DNA of 64,000 bases, taken from the NCBI RefSeq assembly GCF_947502445.1, contig NZ_CANMZW010000003.1, positions 62,001 through 126,000 of the forward strand. Reading direction: 5' to 3'. This document shows, piece after piece, positions 62,724 through 64,000 of this stretch. Numbering within the stretch: position 1 is the stretch's first letter; each line of letters begins with the position of its first letter. Source of the stretch: an uncultured Brevibacillus sp. (GTDB lineage: Bacteria; Bacillota; Bacilli; Brevibacillales; Brevibacillaceae). The notes below the pieces were generated by a model. It was not told the DNA's origin and ran no database searches. It was given only the letters and a program-made list of their open reading frames with translations. Made by a program: the position numbers and the translations under genes.

Positions 62724-63711
62724 CACTTTTCACTCCTACTGCTTCTTCCAGGACGTGGCTTACTTTTCGCTTTACCTCAGCCAGTGAACCGTGGATTGTG
62801 CAGCCAGCCGCTTTGGCATGGCCTCCTCCGCCGAGCTGCTTCGCAATGAGGGACACATCCACGCGATCACGTGCACGCATACTGACTTTTACTACACCCG
62901 GCTCGGATTCCACAAAGGAGACGCCTACCTCTACTCCCTCGATATTACGGCAATAATTCACCAAGCCACCTGCATCCTCTCGCTCCGCATTCGTTTCTAC
63001 AAAGTCAGCCAGAGAAACTGTAATGGAAGCAACCAGCTTTTGATGGGTGAGCTCCAATGTTTGAAGCGCGCGACGCAAGATTTTTACATGGGCAAAGGTA
63101 ATCTCCTCCAAGCAGCGCTCGGCAACCTCGCCTGGTTTAACACCGTAGCCAAGCAGCCTGGAGGCGATCTCCATTACGCGTGGAGAAGTGTTGGAATAGC
63201 GGAATCCACCAGTATCTGTGAGCAAGCCTGTATAGATGCAGAGAGCAAGCTCCTCGTTAAATGTAACTCCCAATTCCTCTGCTACCTCAAACAAGATTTG
63301 AGCAGTCGCCGCCGCATCTGTTTGAATCAAATTGACATCACCAAAGCCATCGTTCGTCGGATGGTGGTCAATATTTAACAAGCGAGCGCCAGAATCAAAT
63401 AAAGACCGTACATCGCCCATCCGCGACTCATCTGCGCAGTCTACAGCGATTACGGCCCCGAACTTTTCTTCCAGCGGTTGTTTTCGGAGATTACGAAGGT
63501 GATCGAAACGAGGCAAGAATGCAAACTTGACGGGTGTTTCTCCTTCATTGACTACTACATACTCTTTGCCCAATTGTTCCAGCATTAACACGACACTCAA
63601 AGCTGAGCCTGTTGCATCGCCATCTGGGTTGATATGAGAAAGAACCAGGAAGCGGTCATGCTCTCGCATGAATTGGGCCGCTTCCCGAACAAATTGTCGA
63701 TTAGGATTCAT
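62716..63711 (-). CDS. nrnA: DHH-family oligoribonuclease / pAp phosphatase NrnA
   Basis: A 331-residue DHH/DHHA1 protein. [13 protein letters not shown] (25-37), [10 protein letters not shown] and the DHH triad at 115-117 (NIDHHPTN) bind metal, while [10 protein letters not shown] near the C-terminus is the DHHA1 substrate motif. NrnA degrades oligoribonucleotides and dephosphorylates pAp. ATG 63711 has GAGG 9 nt upstream inside rbfA; the longer frame to 63798 overlaps rbfA more and is unsupported. Between rbfA and truB as in Bacillus. Confidence 0.94.
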   Translation of the reverse strand: MNPNRQFVREAAQFMREHDRFLVLSHINPDGDATGSALSVVLMLEQLGKEYVVVNEGETPVKFAFLPRFDHLRNLRKQPLEEKFGAVIAVDCADESRMGDVRSLFDSGARLLNIDHHPTNDGFGDVNLIQTDAAATAQILFEVAEELGVTFNEELALCIYTGLLTDTGGFRYSNTSPRVMEIASRLLGYGVKPGEVAERCLEEITFAHVKILRRALQTLELTHQKLVASITVSLADFVETNAEREDAGGLVNYCRNIEGVEVGVSFVESEPGVVKVSMRARDRVDVSLIAKQLGGGGHAKAAGCTIHGSLAEVKRKVSHVLEEAVGVKSDE

Positions 63712-64000
63712 TCTGCTTTTCCTCATCCGTAGAGATTTCCCGTAGGATTGACTCAATTTTGCTGCCGTAGTCGATCGACTCGTCCAGCTTAAATACAAAA
63801 TCAGGAATATGACGCAGTTTTACTCGCTTACCGATCTCTGTACGAAGATATCCCTTCGCTTTTGTCAAACCAGACAAAGATGCCTTCCGCTGCTCTTCAC
63901 TACCAAAAATGCTGACATATACTTTTGCCAGTTGCAGGTCGCTGCTCACTTCTACGTCCGTTACTGTGACAAAGCCTACGCGAGGGTCCTTCAATCCGCG
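63701..64000 (-). CDS. rbfA: Ribosome-binding factor A (5' part outside window)
   Basis: The frame runs off the right edge; 99 codons are visible. RbfA's [19 protein letters not shown] and YVSIFG, and [21 protein letters not shown] are clear. It binds the 30S subunit near helix 1 during late maturation and cold growth. The in-frame TTG at 63994 is not the true start, since RGLKDPRVG continues the conserved helix. It overlaps the nrnA start by 11 nt. Confidence 0.93.
   Translation of the reverse strand, partial: RGLKDPRVGFVTVTDVEVSSDLQLAKVYVSIFGSEEQRKASLSGLTKAKGYLRTEIGKRVKLRHIPDFVFKLDESIDYGSKIESILREISTDEEKQNES

Noticed and set aside
1..64000. CRISPR arrays, tRNA or rRNA genes, insertion sequences, prophage
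   Set aside because: No repeat-spacer pattern, cloverleaf, rRNA stretch or transposase/integrase frame was seen by eye; tRNAs could only be excluded for certain with a covariance search.

Overview
This 64 kb window reads as chromosome of a mesophilic, endospore-forming Firmicute of the Paenibacillaceae/Bacillaceae type. Gene content and protein sequence suggest Brevibacillus or a close relative (inference, no search was run). Evidence: sporulation genes (cotE, spoVS, spoVFA/B, spoIIIE, ymxH), low-to-mid GC, strong GGAGG-type ribosome binding sites, and a gene order that follows the B. subtilis mutL-mutS to rbfA segment almost step by step, read here mainly on the minus strand. No rRNA, tRNA, CRISPR, prophage, transposase or attachment site was seen. 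No stretch over 300 bases lacks a gene; the larger gaps (24477-24757, 12741-13013, 48241-48504, 60186-60449, 37221-37474, 44453-44675) hold terminators, promoters or inverted repeats, listed individually.

Region by region. 1-8.2 kb: mutL (partial) and mutS, an amidoligase-family gene, spore coat gene cotE, ricA and miaB. 8.2-17.7 kb: a block not part of the conserved order, with genes on both strands: HAD phosphatase, S-layer-homology protein, lipL, membrane acyltransferase, cbpB, a DUF3139-like protein, a YheC/D ATP-grasp protein, mnmM, a metallo-beta-lactamase-fold hydrolase and ykvI. 17.8-24.5 kb: korAB, an M19 dipeptidase, spoVS, ymdB and rny. 24.7-37.2 kb: recX, recA (with SOS box), a DEAD-box helicase, cinA, pgsA, rimO, ymfM, ymfK, ymfJ, ymfI, ymfH and ymfF. 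37.4-44.5 kb: a small Cys-rich protein, a secreted M23 peptidase, a BMP-type nucleoside ABC transporter and a GntR regulator. 44.6-57.9 kb: spoIIIE, ylzJ, tepA, rnjB, the dapA-dapG-asd-spoVFBA diaminopimelate/dipicolinate cluster, ymxH, mlpA and ylxY. 58-64 kb: pnp, rpsO, ribF, truB, nrnA and rbfA (partial).

Functional themes: RNA decay and processing (rny, ymdB, rnjB, pnp, nrnA, helicase, ricA), tRNA/ribosome modification (miaB, rimO, mnmM, truB, rbfA, ymfI/H/F for EF-P), DNA repair and recombination (mutSL, recA, recX), and sporulation (coat, dipicolinate, chromosome translocation).

Most of the window is conserved housekeeping DNA. The least explained items are a promoter-hairpin-terminator unit of about 120 nt between recX and rny (24585-24741), a nested inverted repeat at 44564-44644, the amidoligase gene beside cotE, a P-loop in the ACT-domain protein YmfK, and a 51-residue Cys-rich protein at 37475-37630.
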